The notes beneath the pieces were generated by a model. It was given only the letters and a program-made list of their open reading frames with translations. It was not told the DNA's origin and searched no databases. Positions 9,501-20,090 of a stretch of 64,000 nucleotides of DNA are shown in pieces. Every line of letters starts with the position of its first letter. Positions within the stretch are counted from its first letter, which is position 1. Position numbers and translations under genes: made by a program. Source of the stretch: Liolophura sinensis (taxonomy: Eukaryota > Mollusca > Polyplacophora > Chitonida > Chitonidae); NCBI RefSeq assembly GCF_032854445.1, contig NC_088298.1:8667504-8731503 (forward strand), read 5' to 3'.

Positions 9501-11884
9501 CAGCATCGACAGTGTGATAGTTGGGTCACAATCATACCATGACAAGTTTGCTGCATGTGTAAATATGGGAGTATGATCGACTGGCTTTCCTTGGCAAACT
9601 GTCAGGTGATGAAGGCCGCTAATGGAATCGCATAATAGCACCCATACCTAAACAAATACCTGCAATTAACGTTTACATGTACCTCCCGAGTTCATGAACA
9701 AAATCCTTTACCCTTGAGAACTTATCGGGCGTGGAATCAGTTTATATGAAGCTGCCATTGTGAAACTATTTAACATGAACACGTGCCTCTTTTATTTTTA
9801 TCAACTGACGCGTGTTTCATATAGTGCAGTGATTTGATAATAGTTCGTCTTGAACAGGTTTCACCAATGTTGGATAAGGGTCCCGATAGCACAGTTGATA
9901 GCACGTCCTCTTCAGAGGTAGTAGATCCAGGTTCAATCCTGGGTCGAGTCACACCTAAGATTTTAAATTAAGAAGTTGTAACTTCCTCGCTTGGAGCATG
10001 GAGGGGATAGTGCAACGACTGGTTGACGGGTATCAGTGTAAATGGCTCGGGCGGGGCCGCTTACTTGCCTTTGGTAAAGCAGCTCTAGATAAAAGACCGC
10101 CCTGCATCAAGGAGGCACATTACATGCACTCTAAAGATTCCTTCGTTGTCATATGACTGAGTGAGTGAGTGAGTGCTTGGGGTTTAACGTCGTACTCAAC
10201 AGTTTTTCAGTCATATGACGACGAAGGAATCCTTAGGGTGCATGTACGTGTAATGTGCCTCCTTGTAGCAGGACGGATTTCCACCGCTCTTTTATCTAGT
10301 GTTGCTTCACTGAGACGACTTACCAAAGGCAAGTAAGCCGCCCCGCCCGAGCCATTATACTGATACGGATCAACCAGCCGTTGCACTATCCCCTTCATGC
10401 TGAACGTCAAGCGAGGAAGATACAACTCCCTCTTTTAAAGTCTTAGGTGTGACTCGATCAAGGATTGATCCTGGATCTACCGGTCCCGAAGCCGACGCTC
10501 TACCAACTGTGCTATCCGGGCCGGTTCATATGACTGAAAAATTGTGAAGTACGAGGTTAAACCCCAAGCGCTCCTTCACTCACTTACCAATGTTGGTTTT
10601 GTAAATTCCCCATTACGAAGTGATTTACGATGGGCGGGACAATTATACAACCACCACCCAAACCACCAGTACACTCAAAGAATAATCTGTTAATTTAATA
10701 GAAAGTCTGTTACACTTAAAAAATTTGCCTGTTCAATTTTAACAGAAAATCTTTTGTCTGAGTGATGCTAGAACGTCTTCTTTTATTATAACACAATATT
10801 CTGTCGTATTCAACATAATATCCTATTAGTCTAAATGAATATTTATGTTGAATTAACAGAATATGGGTGTTATTTTTAACAGAACAATCTGTTGTGTCAA
10901 CAAAATACATTGTAACGTCACCCAAATAACAAACTTTCTGTTAAAATTAACAGATTAATATTTTGGAGTGTATCTTTGTGATGCTAAAATGTATTATGTT
11001 ATTATAACATAATACTGTGACATATTCAACATAATACCCTGTTAAGTTAATGTAATCTTACTTAATAAAAAGCCTGAGATAGACCAATATTTAACAGAAT
11101 AATATGTTGAAATAACAGAATAGTTTGCTGAAATAACAGAATATACTCCAGCATCATCTGAACAACTGACTTTGTTAAATTTAAAGTATTATTTTATGAG
11201 AGAGGTAGAACAGAAAGGTCAGAACAATAACCACAACAACATAATGTGGTCGCTTAAAGAATAAGTTGTAATTTTAACAGAAAGTCTATTGTCTCAGTGA
11301 TGCTGAAATGTATTATGTTATTATAATATAACACTGTGTCGTTTTCAACAAAATATCCTGTTGGTCTAATACAATCGTTATGTTGAATTTATTGCATAGG
11401 CGTGCTATATTTAACAGAATAATCTACTGCAAAAATAAAACAGAATACATTCTAGTATCACTCAGATAACAAATTTTCTGTAAAAAATTTTTTTGAGAGC
11501 ACATAGCACAGAAAAATCGCCATATGTACCTGCAAACATTTTAAAAATGTATTCTGGGTGGGTCATACAAAATTAGAAAGATTTCATTGGTTAAGAAGAT
11601 GGTGACTTGGTTCTTTGATTCTTTCTTTTTGTATTTTTTAAATGTATATTTATTTATTTATTTGATTGGTATTTTACGTCAAATTTTTATTTTTTATTGG
11701 TATTATGGTGGGGGAATTTTTATATATATAATTTTTTCAGGAGCGCTGTCTCGGTTTCAGAAAATTATAGTAAATATTGGTGTATTTCGTTTCTACATTT
11801 GGCAACTTCATAAATCTGTATTACGAATATAAACTCACCTGAGGTACAGAACATCAACACAAGTCCCAAGGTCAGACAGGCCAT
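3508..11884 (-). CDS. Gene A: nicotinic-type Cys-loop receptor subunit, six exons, 444 codons
   Basis: Predicted subunit of a pentameric ligand-gated cation channel of the plasma membrane. Exons in coding order are 11884-11839, 8702-8560, 7884-7840, 7257-7139, 5971-5445 and 3962-3508. All have GT-AG borders and matching phases, and the sum is 1335 nt including the stop. Residues 1-15 form a hydrophobic signal peptide. The ligand domain has a WKPD loop A motif (about 109-112), a Cys-loop C152-C166 with 13 residues between, and a sequon NMT at 181. M1 is about 231-254. M2 is about 260-280, preceded by GEK, with Leu at 9' and Val at 13'. M3 starts at about 295 and M4 is near the C-terminus, after a short M3-M4 loop with a Cys cluster. 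Loop C has no adjacent cysteines, so it is a non-alpha type. The 45-nt third exon is typical of nicotinic receptor genes. The ATG is fixed by the signal peptide and by gene B. Ligand and partners are not shown by sequence. Confidence 0.92.
4024..4080 (-). mobile_element. SINE-tail fragment of the ATTC-tailed family
   Basis: Minus-strand match to the GGTGGCGTTAAGCCATAATC tail found in tandem at 19354-20090. Lies in intron 5 of gene A. Confidence 0.5.
4360..5444. repeat. 26-bp minisatellite in intron 5 of gene A, abutting the splice donor
   Basis: About forty imperfect units of the type AACTTACTAATCGCAGCATT plus GTCAAT. Part of the array (about 5035-5335) is itself duplicated with a period near 160 bp. 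Read on the gene's strand, each unit contains GTAAG followed by T or C. The array runs directly into the true donor of exon 5 at 5444-5439. Confidence 0.92.
6026..6412 (-). mobile_element. Composite of two degenerate SINE copies in intron 4 of gene A
   Basis: 6026-6190 holds a TTTTAACGCCATACTTATAC tail and a GGGGTAAACCCC body. 6215-6412 is a family 1 head and body ending in a minus-strand tRNA-like start (GCGCGCTAACCACTAGGCCA). Confidence 0.6.
6637..6908 (+). mobile_element. SINE family 1, full length, with 12-bp target-site duplication
   Basis: Complete head (CTCAGTCGGTTAGCGCGCTA), body and AATAAA tail. It is bounded by perfect direct repeats TCCTTCTCTGGC at 6625-6636 and 6909-6920, so it inserted by target-primed reverse transcription. 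It lies antisense in intron 4 of gene A. Confidence 0.93.
7428..7500 (-). repeat. Fragment of the ACCAGAG...GATAGCTGGC interspersed repeat
   Basis: Minus-strand match to the repeat at 20645-20980 and 26355-26880 (GGTCACACGTAACC and AAACCAGAGC motifs). Lies in intron 3 of gene A. Confidence 0.6.
7580..7800. repeat. Unclassified interspersed repeat, copy 1
   Basis: Shares colinear sequence with 16425-16640, including GTAACCAATGG-like, CACGCCATGT, ACAATGGCTGC and TTGGCTCTTACCTCTCA blocks. It has no tRNA head or terminal inverted repeats that I can see. Lies in intron 3 of gene A. Confidence 0.65.
8951..9065 (+). repeat. Fragment of the repeat also at 20860-20980 and 26450-26545
   Basis: GGGTTTTATTCTTACCGTTC, then GTAAATGCTTAAATAGCAGC and AGCAGAATTAGGTAAAAC, match the downstream part of the same interspersed repeat family. 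Confidence 0.6.
9152..9273. mobile_element. Short palindromic MITE with 26-bp perfect terminal inverted repeats
   Basis: The ends 9152-9177 and 9248-9273 are perfect reverse complements (TTACACTCAAAAAATTAATC...). The element is 122 bp and lacks coding capacity. It is a shortened member of the AACAGA-rich family at 10674-11500, 43813-44287 and 45318-45577. Confidence 0.88.
9874..10585 (+). mobile_element. SINE family 2 (+), host of another SINE, with target-site duplication
   Basis: Head CGATAGCACAGTTGATAGCA and B box GGTTCAATCC, then the CTAAGA...GAAGTTGTAACTTCC body, interrupted at 10161. The 3' tail resumes at 10526 and ends CCCCAAGCGCTCCTTCACTC. Direct repeats ACCAATGTTGG flank it at 9863-9873 and 10586-10596. 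Confidence 0.9.
10161..10525 (-). mobile_element. SINE family 2 (-), inserted in the SINE above
   Basis: Complete copy in reverse, from (GTGA)n and GCTTGGGGTTTAACGTCGTA to the tRNA-like head GTGCTATCCGGGCCGG. Perfect 12-bp duplication TCATATGACTGA at 10149-10160 and 10526-10537, a site within the older SINE. Confidence 0.95.
10674..10972. mobile_element. AACAGA-rich palindromic MITE, full length
   Basis: Starts ACACTCAAAGAATAATCTGT and ends in the inverse, TTTTGGAGTGT. Internally it is partly self-complementary, with TTTTAACAGAAA, GAGTGATGCTAGAA and TTATGTTGAATTAACAGAAT blocks. About 300 bp, non-coding. Confidence 0.8.
10973..11500. mobile_element. Degenerate AACAGA-rich MITE copies
   Basis: The same internal blocks recur at 10978-11215 and 11250-11500 (GTGATGCTGAAATGTATTAT, CAACAAAATATCCTGTTGG, AACAGAATAATCTACTG). 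Ends are less clear than in the neighbouring copy. Confidence 0.65.
11643..11740 (-). mobile_element. Degenerate SINE family 1 tail
   Basis: (TTTA)n followed by GATTGGTATTTTACGTCAAA and a remnant of the GGTATTATGGTGGGGG body, 100-200 bp downstream of gene A exon 1 within intron 1. Confidence 0.6.
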
Positions 11885-11984
11885 CTTGGATTCCTTACTG
11901 TATTTACTGACTATGGAACGCTATTTCTTCTTCTAAGGGCTGTACTTCCTTTTCAACTAAAACACGTTGGATCTTTTCTGAAAC

Positions 11985-12290
11985 ACAAAACGTTGGTCCC
12001 TCTTAGCTGAAACGTTGAACGGATTCAGATGTTGAAACACAGTGAATGGGATTGCACACCTGCCGCCCAACGTTATTCCTTTTATCTGAAACACAGTGGG
12101 ATTCCACACTTATAGTCCAACGTTGTTCCTTTTAGCTGAAACAAAGTGGGGATTCACACTTATAGTCCAACGTTGTTTCTTTTAGCTGAAACATAGTCGG
12201 GTTTCACATTTATAGTCCAACGCTGTTCCTTTTAGCTGAAACAGAGTGGAAATTCGCTCTTATCGGCCAACGTTGGCACAACCTTTCTTT
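11985..12290. repeat. ~50-bp minisatellite upstream of gene A start
   Basis: Five to six imperfect units containing CGTTGTTCCTTTTAGCTGAA and CACACTTATAGTCCAA, beginning about 100 bp before the gene A ATG. On the gene's strand each unit has GGACTATAAGTGTG, a TATA-like string, so the array may overlap the promoter or 5' UTR. Confidence 0.8.
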
Positions 12291-12529
12291 CATCAGGGTT
12301 TCCCTGAGGCATGCGGTAGTACTGCGCTGCTTCATGTGTCTAATTAGCCTCTATCAGCACGCATTACGGTAGTCTTTTTCTTTGAAGATTAATTCACCTC
12401 AAACACGTCAGACTGTTTTTCATCGGTGACGGATTTTCCTCTCACCTACGTATCAGTTAATCTTAGCGCCTTATCCAGGGGTCAACGTTTCTACTTGTCA
12501 TCACGTACACCTTAAAAGTATATCGCACA

Positions 12530-15500
12530 CATTTTGTCCGCTGAAAACGTCACGATGTTTTCACCTGGTGCGTTCCACCGCTGAAAACGTAACGGTGTTT
12601 CTCTCAGTGCCATTATCAACGCTTTATCGCTAAATGGCTTGCCTCTGTGTGTGTACTTTCTCCTGGCTGGCTCGCTATGTTATGCAGGGATTCAATAATC
12701 ATAACAGCTTGGGATTGGCTTCGCGTATTTAAGCCACAGGGATTTACTTGTTTATTCGTTACCTGGAATTCATTTGGCGTGTGTGCACCACCAGTGCAAT
12801 CCTGTAAATATCCAATTAATTTCAAAGGTTTATCATTTATGTCCGACAGGACCTTTAATAACCTCTTAATATAACAACCCTGGCGCACAAATACCGGCCG
12901 ATATAATAGCTTTGTTTGCGTAGTAAAGTTTGGGTAAAATCTATTGAAACTCATCAGGGACTATTTGACCAGTTTAGAATGTTGATATCTCCGGAGGGGG
13001 GAAGCTGAAGAGGAAAAATAAAATGAGTGTAAAAAGATGGAAAAAAAACTACCTTTTTGAGGGGTTTAATTATCTTGTGTGAAATCCTGTATGCTTTGAT
13101 TGATCTATACAGAAATGTAATCTAGGCGTATCGGATTGGTCCAGTAAGCAAGTTAATGGCTGTCTTGGATGCCTGGATGGTTTGACTCTGCTCTGCGTCC
13201 CATGTGATTGTTTTCAGTTTAATCGCAAATGTTTTTACGCCTATCCTTGAATGGGAATCAAAAATAATCCATACTGAATAATTATTGAAATGTTTCCTAT
13301 GCGTCTTAATGACTTACCATTGCTCGCCATAACCTATGCTGAATTCTATGACGCACGGTTTATTCGGTCTAGTGTGAATACAACCAAGCACTTTGAGTAA
13401 TTCCGGACCAGTGACATTGAATGCATCACGGCAATTTTTTTTATCTAGTTCTTATTAGGTCTTGCTGTGAGGGGTCCATCGCCACTTTTCAGACATTTAT
13501 ATAAACAATTTGAATACAACTGTGTGGTAAATTGACAATAGGCAGTGCTTCACGGGTTACGTGTGACCATCTGTCAGCTATCACACTGTCGCCGCTGATC
13601 TGGTTTTAATCTCTATGTTGTAATTCTATAATTATATAGAGGTTCTACACGGAGGCAAACGACCTAACACTGGAACTTTTCCATTGCTTCGCTTGTGACT
13701 GACCTTTCGTTCTGGCATGCTATGAGAAACGCACAAAACACGTACTCTTAAACCGTGAACAAACAACCTAAAATAAGATCAATACTACTGCTTAGACTTA
13801 AGGCTTATTTACTCTGTCATAGTCGTCAACCATTTTGTTCCTCGTAATCCTTGCTACCGCGGGAATCCTACTGGCAAGCTATGGTAGACCCACAAACATG
13901 TATTTCGAAGAGCAACAACCTAATCTAGCTTACTCCTTTCCTTGAGACAGATTTATTAACCCTGTGATAATCACTAACCATTTTGTTTCCCGTAGAGAGA
14001 AATCGGTTGTCCGAAAAGCTCTTTCCAAATTCAATGTAACAATGCATCGAAATTCATGAATTATGTATCATAATATATAATGATATTAATTCGATTAAAT
14101 TCGATGTCTCCTGCTCTTCCACTTGGTTATTTGGAATCGCGGTGTGCATGCGTCATTAAGAATGAAATACAACCAATTTGATCAACCAATCTGTTGATCC
14201 TTGGCATTGGTTTAACCCAGACTATTCCAAATGTGGGGCAGTTCTCCGATTGGCCGAGGAGTAGGCAGGTCCCAAAACTTTATAACCCTGGGACCAGTTT
14301 CACAAAGGAGGGTACGACATTCTTTATCACAGTCTTGTCGTGCGATATTTTCTACGTCACTTCAACATTAAAATAAAACAAACCGCGATATCGTTAATGG
14401 ATGTCGACGTCTGAAGAAGGGTCAAAGGGGTTTGAACTATCTTGAAACACGCTCAAGTGGTTCTGTCCGATCAAGTGCGTCGAGAGCGTAGAGAAAATCC
14501 ACCCTCATTAATCAGAAACAAAGGACCAAATGCTCATCTCAAAGTTAAACCTACCCCAGGGGAAGTTAAATATCTCTCTTCAAGCTCTAATTTAAACTAA
14601 TCGAGGTTGGCATCATGGATTAGGTTTTTATCTCAACTAAAGACAAATTTAAACCGAGTGACGATTTAAACCACGTTGGTGTATACGGGCCTAAACGTAG
14701 TGATGAGGTTTTAAGTTTTGACTTAAGGACAAGACAGTACCTGGCTAACTCATGTTTCAATCGAAAGCAGGATACTCAAGCTTTCTAAAAAGTATTATAC
14801 TTTATTATTTTCAATGAGATTTCGCCAAATAACATGTAGAACAAAATGACAATACTGCGCAAATGGCTGGAGTGAATCGAGGCGGCCATCTTGAGAATTT
14901 TATCCAATCAAACACGTTACTATCAGATGGGTCAGATTGTACGGCCTATGCTGTCACGTGGCCTTTATCATTCACTCCATAAGGTGAAATATGATAACAC
15001 AGAACTACTGTATAAGACATCATTTTGAGATCATTTACAACGATTTAGTTACGTGTAGCCGAAGGGCCATTCACACAGTGTTGTGGGACAGGTCTGTATC
15101 ATTCACGGACCACCACAGACGTAAAATAAGTTCATTTATAAGACGTGTATTATTCAACGACGCCAAATTATGCCAGACACTAGCATATAGTCTGGACTCA
15201 AACCGAATTCATCTCCCCAATAGACCATATAGGTATACTTAGTCACTCTGTCCACACTACACAACTACATATTTGTCGTTCAGTTTATCGTGTAGTCAGC
15301 AGTTTCTGTATTGGAGAAACGACGAGCAAAAGTTGAATTTTTTTTTAAGAATCAACTGTTGCGAGTCACTAGGTGTGTAAGATTACGGACGGTGACTCGG
15401 TCTATGATTAGGTATGCAGGAAAGGAAATCTGAAATGACTGACGCTTACATATAATCTGAGGAAGTCCGATAGTAGATTATACAATTTCTGTCACATTGG

Positions 15501-16420
15501 CATAACCAGGCCTCGAGATATCCAAAATGTTCGCAATCAGAACGCCACAAACTAGACCCACTTAGTACAAACTCTTTTTGCTCATCATATTTGTACTTAA
15601 GAGAATTAATGACGCCATTCTGCCTTTTCTCAAACTGGAAACATTTGGTGTATTTGAAATGAAGGGGAAGAACGAAACTGTTAGAAAATAAATTTCACAC
15701 TGATCAGAAACGAATGGACCCTTCATATATAACATTCTTATGTTAGACAAAGGATCGACTTCACAACAAACGTTTAAAGTCGTCTAAAAGCAGAAGGTTG
15801 TGTGGTCTTCGCGGATACTTCAGTGGGATATTGGAATATTTCACAGCATTGAGTCCCCCTCTACCGCACACCAATTGTGCGGTAGCGCACTCAGGTGGTA
15901 TAGGTCGTCATCCATCAGCACTCAAACCACAAACTCGCATTCTTGAAAAATACTTGAAAAATAATCAACTGCGCACACTATAGCGTGAGGTCACAGTAAA
16001 CGCTTAAAAGTAACAAAATTAATTTGGGACGCCGAAGGTTTATGGGAATGAGAAAACTGCATCTCACCGGACAAGACTTACAATTCACTAAATCTTATGA
16101 TAAACTAAGTTAAATCTTAATGATATAATTCTTTTTTGGACTAAATTTATTACAACTGAAGTTGTAAATTTAAATTTTGCTCCTTCGTCTTTCTCGCATA
16201 CAAGCGATTTTCTCTCCGTTTTCTTTTACAAAATACAGTGAAATTATTAAAACGTCGTGTTCAAGCCGAGGTTCTTTCTCCGACGTCCCCGATAACTAAG
16301 TCAGCACTGCTCTCAGCTTAGAAGCCACCATTACAAAATCGAACCATAACATCCAGCGACAGTCGAATGCACGGATCAGCCTCAGTGGTGCCTACATTTA
16401 ACACGGACCACAATCATCAG
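12530..16420. other. Non-coding intergenic stretch
   Basis: A doubled CCGCTGAAAACGT motif lies at 12538-12600, and a fragment of the ACCAGAG repeat at 13540-13640 (minus). Otherwise I see no gene, RNA or clear element. Reading frames here are short with no recognisable protein. Confidence 0.5.
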
Positions 16421-16424
16421 CACA

Positions 16425-16970
16425 ACCCCTCCGGGGTAGCCGCAGATGGCTACTTCAGCTCCCTTCTTTATGCTGGGCTGGCGGAGTATCGTAACCACAG
16501 GGTAACCAATGGTAAACCATACACCGATTCACGCCATGTTCGACAAACAATGGCTGCGGTCCAAAACGGGTGTCAACGTTGGCTCTTACCTCTCAGCTCG
16601 CCCGCACATGCAACATCCCAGGTATATTCTACTTGGTAATTGCCCACCAGACCCGTATTCACGACACGGCAACCCATTTCTAAACAAGGCGGCCATTAGG
16701 CTTGTCTTTTCCATGTAGAAATGATAGCTGTGGTGAAGGTAAAATGGCTGATGCTTTAGCGATGACTGTGAGGTGAATTTGGGTCTCATGTGTACTTACT
16801 GAATGGAATATACCTGTGGTGTTGTATATGCGGGCGACCAGGAATACCCCGACCGTGCATCTGCAGCTCGGCTATATTTAAACAGGGCCGCCATAGATTA
16901 CTGCTTAGACTATTATGCGGAAAATACCTTCTCTCGATAATGAAGACGTGCCCAAACGGTGTCAAGATGA
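16425..16970. repeat. Unclassified interspersed repeat, copy 2
   Basis: 16425-16640 is colinear with 7580-7800. 16640-16970 repeats parts of the same theme (CCCGTATTCACGACACGGCA, GGCGGCCATTAG, GGGCCGCCATAG). No open frame with recognisable content. Confidence 0.6.
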
Positions 16971-17142
16971 AGTTTCACTAAACATTTAGTGGGTTGAAAA
17001 ATATCTAAAATCTAAAAATAAAAAAACATTTAATGCCGGTTTAAGATACCTTGAGTGGTAGTCTTTCAGTGGACATAAACATTAGTCAGGTGTTGTCTTT
17101 CACTTCAATCCAGAAACGGCTTTGTAGAATCGGTCTTTGGGC

Positions 17143-17267
17143 CCATTTGTACGAAGCCCACTTAACGTTACGAGCACGCAACGGACATTGCCACGTAATA
17201 CTTGTATTGCTGATTGACACTGGAGTTACGTGCTCGCAACGTTAAGAAGGTTTCGTACAAGTAGACC
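17143..17267. mobile_element. Palindromic MITE, ~125 bp
   Basis: Arms 17143-17182 and 17225-17267 are near-perfect reverse complements (TTGTACGAAGCCCACTTAAC against TTGTACGAAACCTTCTTAAC, then GTTACGAGCACG). Short loop, no coding. Confidence 0.8.
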
Positions 17268-17279
17268 CTGGTGATTCGC

Positions 17280-19350
17280 AGTGTTAGAATAAATGTAAGT
17301 TTTATCTCACCTGTGAGTATCCACGCCGCAATTTCTCATGAAAAAAACTGCAAGGGTAAATCCAGGTCTCTACGGGTGAGAAATATAACTCCGTGTAGTA
17401 GTGGATGGTCACCTATGTGAAAAGTCACAGCAAATTGTCCTTCATGACGGAAACAGCCCTAGGCATGTGGCCTATAGCAGATATATTAATACACACACAC
17501 ATGTACACGCTATTCCATAGAGTTAACACCACAACGTTTGTGTTCACCCTCTGCCGATTTCACAGTTTTGCTTTCTGATTTTCGTCACGGTCGATCACTT
17601 CTGTCAGTTTGATCAGTTGATTATCGACGGTAACTGTTACTTGTCTGCACACGTTCTCGTCATGGTAGATGACGCTCTGGAGTATTGCTAAGTTTTAAGG
17701 GTAATAGCCTCCGCCTTCCCCCTCCCCCCAACTCCACCAAGCCCCCCCCCCCCCCCCCAACTTCACTTTAAGACCTCTGCGACAAAATGATACCACTTCA
17801 CAAGCAGAAAAAACGAAAAAGGGCAATTCAAAGGTGCAAAAGAAAATATGTCTAAAATAGTAGGGTATTACATTCGTGTGTCATGGCTGTAGCCAATAGG
17901 GAAGTTTCGAGTTTGAACTCTTTTATCGTTTAAGGTAAAGAAAGATCCTGCTGTATCATGTGACCTGTCAAAAATGTAAGGCAACTGTCTTTGGTCACAT
18001 TTATTACATGGGCGCCTAAAAAAAGTTTAACGAAGTAATCTAGATCGATTAGACGAAGGATAGGAAACATTTGTTCTCTGGATCACCATGAAACCGCCAG
18101 GTGATCGGTAAATTAATGTCAACAAAGCTTGCCTAACATTTTTCACATGTCACAAACGGTTGGGGTAAATTCAAAAAAAAATCCCCCAAAATTAGTTCCT
18201 GAAAAAATCCTGAACCAGGAATTCATAATTCTTTGTACGACTAATTTACCGTAAGCAAAAATGAGAACATTTAGTGCAGCCACGACCATTTCATCATGGA
18301 AAAGCACTGGGCACGATTCCTCTAAACCATTTCTGACCTAAATCAAAATTTGAAATACGATTTTAGAGCTTATTTTGGGATCCTACAAATTAAAATTTTG
18401 ACCACATCTCAATGTTACATCGAGACAAATATTCAAATATTGAATATCACTCTAAAAAAAAGGGTATTGCCACGAGGACTTGTGTCTTAGACGAATCCGC
18501 CCCTCGCTCCTACCTTGTACAGTATTTTATCGGCCTTCCTTCTGTATGTTTTACAAAACAGGTCTACCAGAATATGTATCAAGTTGAGATGCGTTGCTAT
18601 TTTTAGAAGCTGATAGGGTACCTTTCTATGGAAGCGGACAGAGGACCTTACGCTACCCCACTGCCTCTCTACTTCGTCAAATTCCTGCATCATACGCAAC
18701 GACCGCTGTATGGCGATTACGAATGGTTCGCTATCGGCTTCCATAGCATGTAACCAAGTGTCAGAACAATCAGGATCAAAAGGTGCACTTGTCCTCTATG
18801 TTATTTGGTGTAAAGTGACAGATCTTCCCGCAGTCTGCTGTCACAACTCTCATTATTGTACAAAAAAACCATGAAGCATTTTAACCGGCTCTGCAAACTA
18901 TACACATGTCCTGTATTCTAACTGCATGCGCACATTTGGCTATATGGGTTGTATACGCGTCCATGTATTGTTTGTTACGTCAGTGTGGTGTTTTAAGAAA
19001 GAGCTGTAATCGAAGCATGCCTTAGATACTCATGTTTGTAATCATGCAAACAACGAAGTTAGTGGGGTGAGGGGTATACCAGAATCACCCTGTCTGTCCG
19101 TCTGACTGTCTATTAACTCCCCCCCCCCCCAAGCTACACAAATCTTGTCTAGCTTGTCTAGCAAAAACTTTAATTTGTAGGATTTGTCTAACATTTAAAC
19201 TTTAATTTCCATAATTAGCCTACTCGCATTCCGGACATAGCGTAGCCTTGCATTTTTGTTTAGGCAGCCCCTGCTAAAGTACAGTACCGATTTCTACGAA
19301 AATAACCTGCATGCTTGTGTAGGCTTAATTTTAATGACAATCGGATCATT
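17280..19350. other. Non-coding intergenic stretch
   Basis: Poly-C near 17742-17758 and 19120-19130. On the minus strand 18744-18487 holds an 85-residue open frame (MEADSEPFVIAIQRSLRMMQ...) with fairly protein-like composition but no recognisable domain and no partner exon. Nothing else is supported. Confidence 0.35.
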
Positions 19351-19353
19351 TCC

Positions 19354-20090
19354 TGAAATATGGGGGCGTTGAGCCATAATCATTCATTCATTCCTGAAAT
19401 ATGGTGATGTTAAGCCATAATCATTCATTCATTCCTGAAATATGGTGGCGTTAAAGGAGAAGAAAATTTTTTAAATATGACACTATAGGCTGAAAAGAGA
19501 ACATTTTTTTCTATCTGGTGGTGCCTGCTGCATAATTTTGCAATTTTTCCTCGCCATACACGTAAAGCCTGGAAATGGCAAAGTTGGCATAAATCGCCAA
19601 GTCCATCGCGTAATTTATGCTGGGGGTGTGATGCGTCTCAGCCAATGACAGTCGTTAAAACTGCCGGCTTGTTCGTGTAAACTCGGAACCTACGTCCAAC
19701 ATTCGGGTTTCCCGATCGTCAAGCGGAAAACGAACTGTACTGTTCGCCACCTCTCTTCGGAAGAAGAGTTCTACCGGAAATGTACAAACTGCACTTCAGC
19801 GGTTTCCGACGGCAATTCTCCTTCTAACACAGAGGACTTCAGGACTAGTTCTTAGGCAAAATGGAGTCGCCCACAGCGGATTTTTGCGCTGAATTTATTT
19901 ATAATTTATCAACTTGAGGTACATATTAGAATTTTTATGGCATGCACCTGCGAGGAAATTCATACTCTTTTCAATGGTATTTGATTGATATTTAAATTTT
20001 CTTTTCCTTTAAGCCATAATCATTCATTCATTCCTGAAATATGGTGGCATTAAGCCGTAATCATTCATTCATTCCTTAAATATGCACAAT
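19354..20090 (+). repeat. Tandem SINE tails (ATTC family), split by a TTAA element
   Basis: A ~42-bp unit with TCCTGAAATATGGTGGCGTT and AAGCCATAATCATTCATTC occurs about five times, three before and two after the insertion at 19451-20012. It is the 3' tail of a SINE family that ends in (ATTC)n. Confidence 0.75.
19455..20008. mobile_element. TTAA-flanked non-autonomous DNA element, ~554 bp
   Basis: Terminal inverted repeats AGGAGAAGAAAATTT and AAATTTTCTTTTCCT (one mismatch), flanked by TTAA at 19451-19454 and 20009-20012. The empty site is visible because it interrupts a repeated unit that elsewhere reads GGCGTTAAGCCATAATC. TTAA duplication is the hallmark of piggyBac-type transposition; no transposase is present. 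Confidence 0.88.

Larger units (their letters stand above)
9299..10676. mobile_element. Palindromic element split by a nested SINE pair
   Basis: Left arm 9299-9436 is the reverse complement of 10588-10676 joined to 9826-9876 (GTGGTTTGGG, AAAACCAACATTGG, GAAACCTGTT and TGCACTATAT blocks match in order). The right arm is interrupted at 9874-10585 by two SINEs. No coding capacity; a non-autonomous DNA element is likely. Confidence 0.8.

Noticed and set aside
18487-18744. 85-codon minus-strand frame MEADSEPFVIAIQRS
   Set aside because: Composition is protein-like, but there is no recognisable domain, no convincing splice partner and no second copy; not strong enough for a gene call.
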